Shown here piece by piece: positions 7,880 through 9,099 of a stretch of DNA of 9,099 nt (positions are counted from its first letter, which is position 1; every line of letters begins with the position of its first letter). The notes under the pieces were generated by a model. The model was not told where the DNA came from. It made no database searches and was given only the letters and a program-made list of their open reading frames with translations. The translations under genes were made by a program, and so were the position numbers. Origin of the DNA: UBA5359 sp028699365 [NCBI: bacterium]. GTDB lineage: Bacteria; UBP13; UBA5359. The stretch lies in contig JAQVUQ010000085.1 in the NCBI GenBank assembly GCA_028699365.1, forward strand, positions 1 through 9,099, read 5' to 3'.

Positions 7880-7963
7880 TTAAGGAATCGGTGCGTTATG
7901 CGTAGCAAAGGCTGTTGCATAACGTAAGATCGATATGTGTATAGCCTTTGCTTACTCCTTAAG
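7880..7963 (+). promoter_or_regulatory. Interlocking inverted repeats ahead of the CD3324-like gene (possible pseudoknot or switch)
   Basis: Three perfect inverted repeats are packed in 84 bases. The outer one is TTAAGGA (7880-7886) with TCCTTAA (7956-7962). Stem 1 is CGTTATGC (7894-7901) with GCATAACG (7917-7924). Stem 2 is AGCAAAGGCT (7904-7913) with AGCCTTTGCT (7943-7952). Stems 1 and 2 have crossed order, as in an H-type pseudoknot or two mutually exclusive hairpins. The gap between the block and the ribosome binding site at 7975 is about a dozen bases. An RNA control element or a palindromic mobile relic are both possible. Confidence 0.5.
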
Positions 7964-7985
7964 AATCACGGTTGGGAGGAGCATG

Positions 7986-8264
7986 ATGAGCTATATCAAC
8001 GCCTTGTATGTATTGCCGGAGGACTTGCTGGACAGACTCCAGGATTATATCGACGGCGGATACATTTACATTCCGAGAAAAGCAGGCAATAAAAAGGCCT
8101 GGGGTGAAGGGACTAAAAGTAAAGCGGAGATTTCTACAAGAAACGCGGAAATATACAGGAAGTATACGGAAGGCATATCCGTAGCCGCACTGGCGGAAAT
8201 CTACTATTTATCACCCAAAAGTCTGCAAAGAATTATAGCCAAAATGAAATTGGAATATCGGTAG
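7986..8264 (+). CDS. CD3324-like small protein with C-terminal helix-turn-helix
   Basis: The 92-residue protein resembles the CD3324 family of small clostridial proteins, whose function is unknown to me. Family features are the N-terminal NALYVLPEDLLDRLQDYI helix, the GGYIYIPRK turn (24-32), a WGEGTKS segment and the NAEIYRKYTEGIS linker. The C-terminal part (about 64-86: ISVAALAEIYYLSPKSLQRI) has the spacing of a helix-turn-helix, so DNA binding is likely. GGAGG (7975-7979) is 6 nt before ATG 7986 and only 3 nt before ATG 7983, and family members begin near MSY, so 7986 is chosen; the frame is open back to ATG 7935 but that would run through the inverted repeats. It has its own terminator. 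The adjacent methyltransferase promoter carries a dyad it might bind, which is a guess. Confidence 0.75.
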   Translation: MSYINALYVLPEDLLDRLQDYIDGGYIYIPRKAGNKKAWGEGTKSKAEISTRNAEIYRKYTEGISVAALAEIYYLSPKSLQRIIAKMKLEYR

Positions 8265-8269
8265 CGGGG

Positions 8270-8310
8270 TGCGTCATGCAGCGAAAGCGGCATGGCGCAT
8301 TCTTCTTTCT
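8270..8310 (+). terminator. Intrinsic terminator after the CD3324-like gene
   Basis: TGCGTCATGC (8270-8279) pairs with GCATGGCGCA (8290-8299), with one G-T wobble. The loop itself folds as GC-GAAA-GC, an exceptionally stable mini-hairpin with a GNRA tetraloop (8281-8288). A T-rich tail TTCTTCTTTCT follows (8300-8310, interrupted by C). It starts five bases after the stop codon at 8264. Confidence 0.75.
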
Positions 8311-8325
8311 GAAGGATGTTTGTGG

Positions 8326-8370
8326 TTGTTACCGGACAAAAGTGCGCTATATAATACTTACATAAGTATT
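8326..8370 (+). promoter_or_regulatory. Promoter of the methyltransferase gene with an 18-bp operator-like dyad
   Basis: A consensus -10 TATAAT (8350-8355) has a partial -35 TTGTTA (8326-8331) 18 nt upstream. Overlapping the -10 and the expected transcription start is a perfect dyad, AATACTTACATAAGTATT (8353-8370), of 8-bp arms around CA. Such a site is typical of a repressor operator. The regulator is not identified. Confidence 0.65.
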
Positions 8371-8389
8371 AAGCGGGAGGTACCTGAAC

Positions 8390-9099
8390 ATGAAGCAATG
8401 GTATGAAGCGTTATTTGAGAACTATGGAGAGCAATATGAAAGTGAGATTTATACCAGGGGCACAAGCGGCGAATGCGATTTTATCGAAGCCGAATGCAAC
8501 TACCAAAGATCGTTGAAGATACTGGACATCGGATGCGGCACAGGCAGGCATGCCATTGAATTGACGAGAAGGGGTTACAGCGTAAAGGGGATCGATTTAT
8601 CCCATTCCATGCTTGAGAAAGCAAGAAAAAAAGCCGCTGAGCAGAACCTGAAGATCGACTTTGAAAGATACGATGCCAGGAATCTGCCCTTTGACAATGA
8701 GTTCGATGTGGTCATTATGCTCTGCGAAGGGGGCTTTTCCTTGATGGAGACGGATGAGATGAACTTCGAGATTCTCAAAAACGCCGTCAGGGCTCTCAAA
8801 GAGAACGGGAAGTTCATATTCACTGCCTTGAACGGCTTGTTCCCTTTATACCATTCCGTTAAGGAGTTTCACGATTCCGCGTCGGAAGACGGCCAGTCGG
8901 CTTGTGGCGAAGATGAATTTGACTTAATGACGTTCAGAAATTACGGCACTATTACGGTAAGCGATGATTCCGGTAACAGTAAAAAGCTGGAATACAACGA
9001 GCGATTCTATGTGCCGTGCGAGATCAAATGGTTGTTGAAAACTCTTGGATGCAAGAAGATAGATATCTTCGGTGCCAGACTGGGAGCTTTTTCCAGGGA
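8390..9099 (+). CDS. Class I SAM-dependent methyltransferase, 3' end beyond the window
   Basis: The frame runs from ATG 8390 to the window end without a stop, giving at least 236 residues. GGGAGG (8375-8380) sits 9 nt before the ATG. Motif I is ILDIGCGTGRHAIEL (44-58), the SAM-binding glycine loop. The acidic residue after strand 2 is D69 in KGIDLS. Motif II is RYDARNLPF (93-101), followed by FDVVIMLCEGGFSLMETDE, a variant typical of a subset of these enzymes. The second half (GKFIFTALNGLFPLYHSVKE, then a polar insertion and FDLMTFRNYGTI) is beta-rich as expected. The substrate cannot be told from sequence. It is transcribed alone from its own regulated promoter and codon use is less GC-rich than in the ATPase genes. 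Only a few tens of residues are probably missing. Confidence 0.85.
   Translation, partial: MKQWYEALFENYGEQYESEIYTRGTSGECDFIEAECNYQRSLKILDIGCGTGRHAIELTRRGYSVKGIDLSHSMLEKARKKAAEQNLKIDFERYDARNLPFDNEFDVVIMLCEGGFSLMETDEMNFEILKNAVRALKENGKFIFTALNGLFPLYHSVKEFHDSASEDGQSACGEDEFDLMTFRNYGTITVSDDSGNSKKLEYNERFYVPCEIKWLLKTLGCKKIDIFGARLGAFSR

Overview
The window is bacterial DNA carrying most of a V/A-type ATPase operon (1-6760), followed by about 2.3 kb of less ordered accessory sequence. Strong Shine-Dalgarno sites, ATG/GTG starts and tightly packed or overlapping genes are typical of bacteria. The gene order I-K-E-C-F-A-B-D is the one known from Enterococcus hirae and many Clostridia. The downstream genes (MazE/MazF-like pair, CD3324-like small protein, class I methyltransferase) are of kinds I associate with anaerobic Bacillota and some Chloroflexota. 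The ATPase genes are fairly GC-rich but use ATA for isoleucine freely. I cannot place the organism further without a search.

ATPase region. The window opens inside ntpI (membrane stator subunit a/I). Then come ntpK (rotor ring), ntpE (peripheral stalk), ntpC (rotor-to-stalk adaptor), ntpF (central stalk), ntpA (catalytic), ntpB (non-catalytic nucleotide-binding) and ntpD (central shaft). All are intact and on the plus strand. The small peripheral stalk subunit G/H is not in the window and may lie upstream. The rotor protein has one carboxylate in its second hairpin and the full set of residues known to bind Na+ in E. hirae, so a Na+-coupled enzyme is likely. The operon is broken at two points by non-coding repeats. 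A near-perfect hairpin resembling ends of REP-type mobile elements lies between ntpE and ntpC. Inverted arrays of a 7-bp unit lie between ntpF and ntpA, and a similar 7-nt periodicity continues into the first codons of ntpA, where it encodes an extra N-terminal tail.

Downstream region. A promoter with a palindromic operator candidate precedes a ribbon-helix-helix antitoxin gene (6843-7073). Its MazF-like toxin gene (7073-7382) has lost single bases and looks broken. From 7383 to 7985 there is no convincing gene. This stretch holds a possible retroelement (group II intron-like) relic, a solitary mobile-element end, about 140 bp with nothing recognised (7738-7879), and a compact set of interlocking inverted repeats (7880-7963) just ahead of the CD3324-like gene (7986-8264). 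That gene ends in an intrinsic terminator. A separate promoter with an 18-bp dyad then drives a SAM-dependent methyltransferase gene that runs off the window end.
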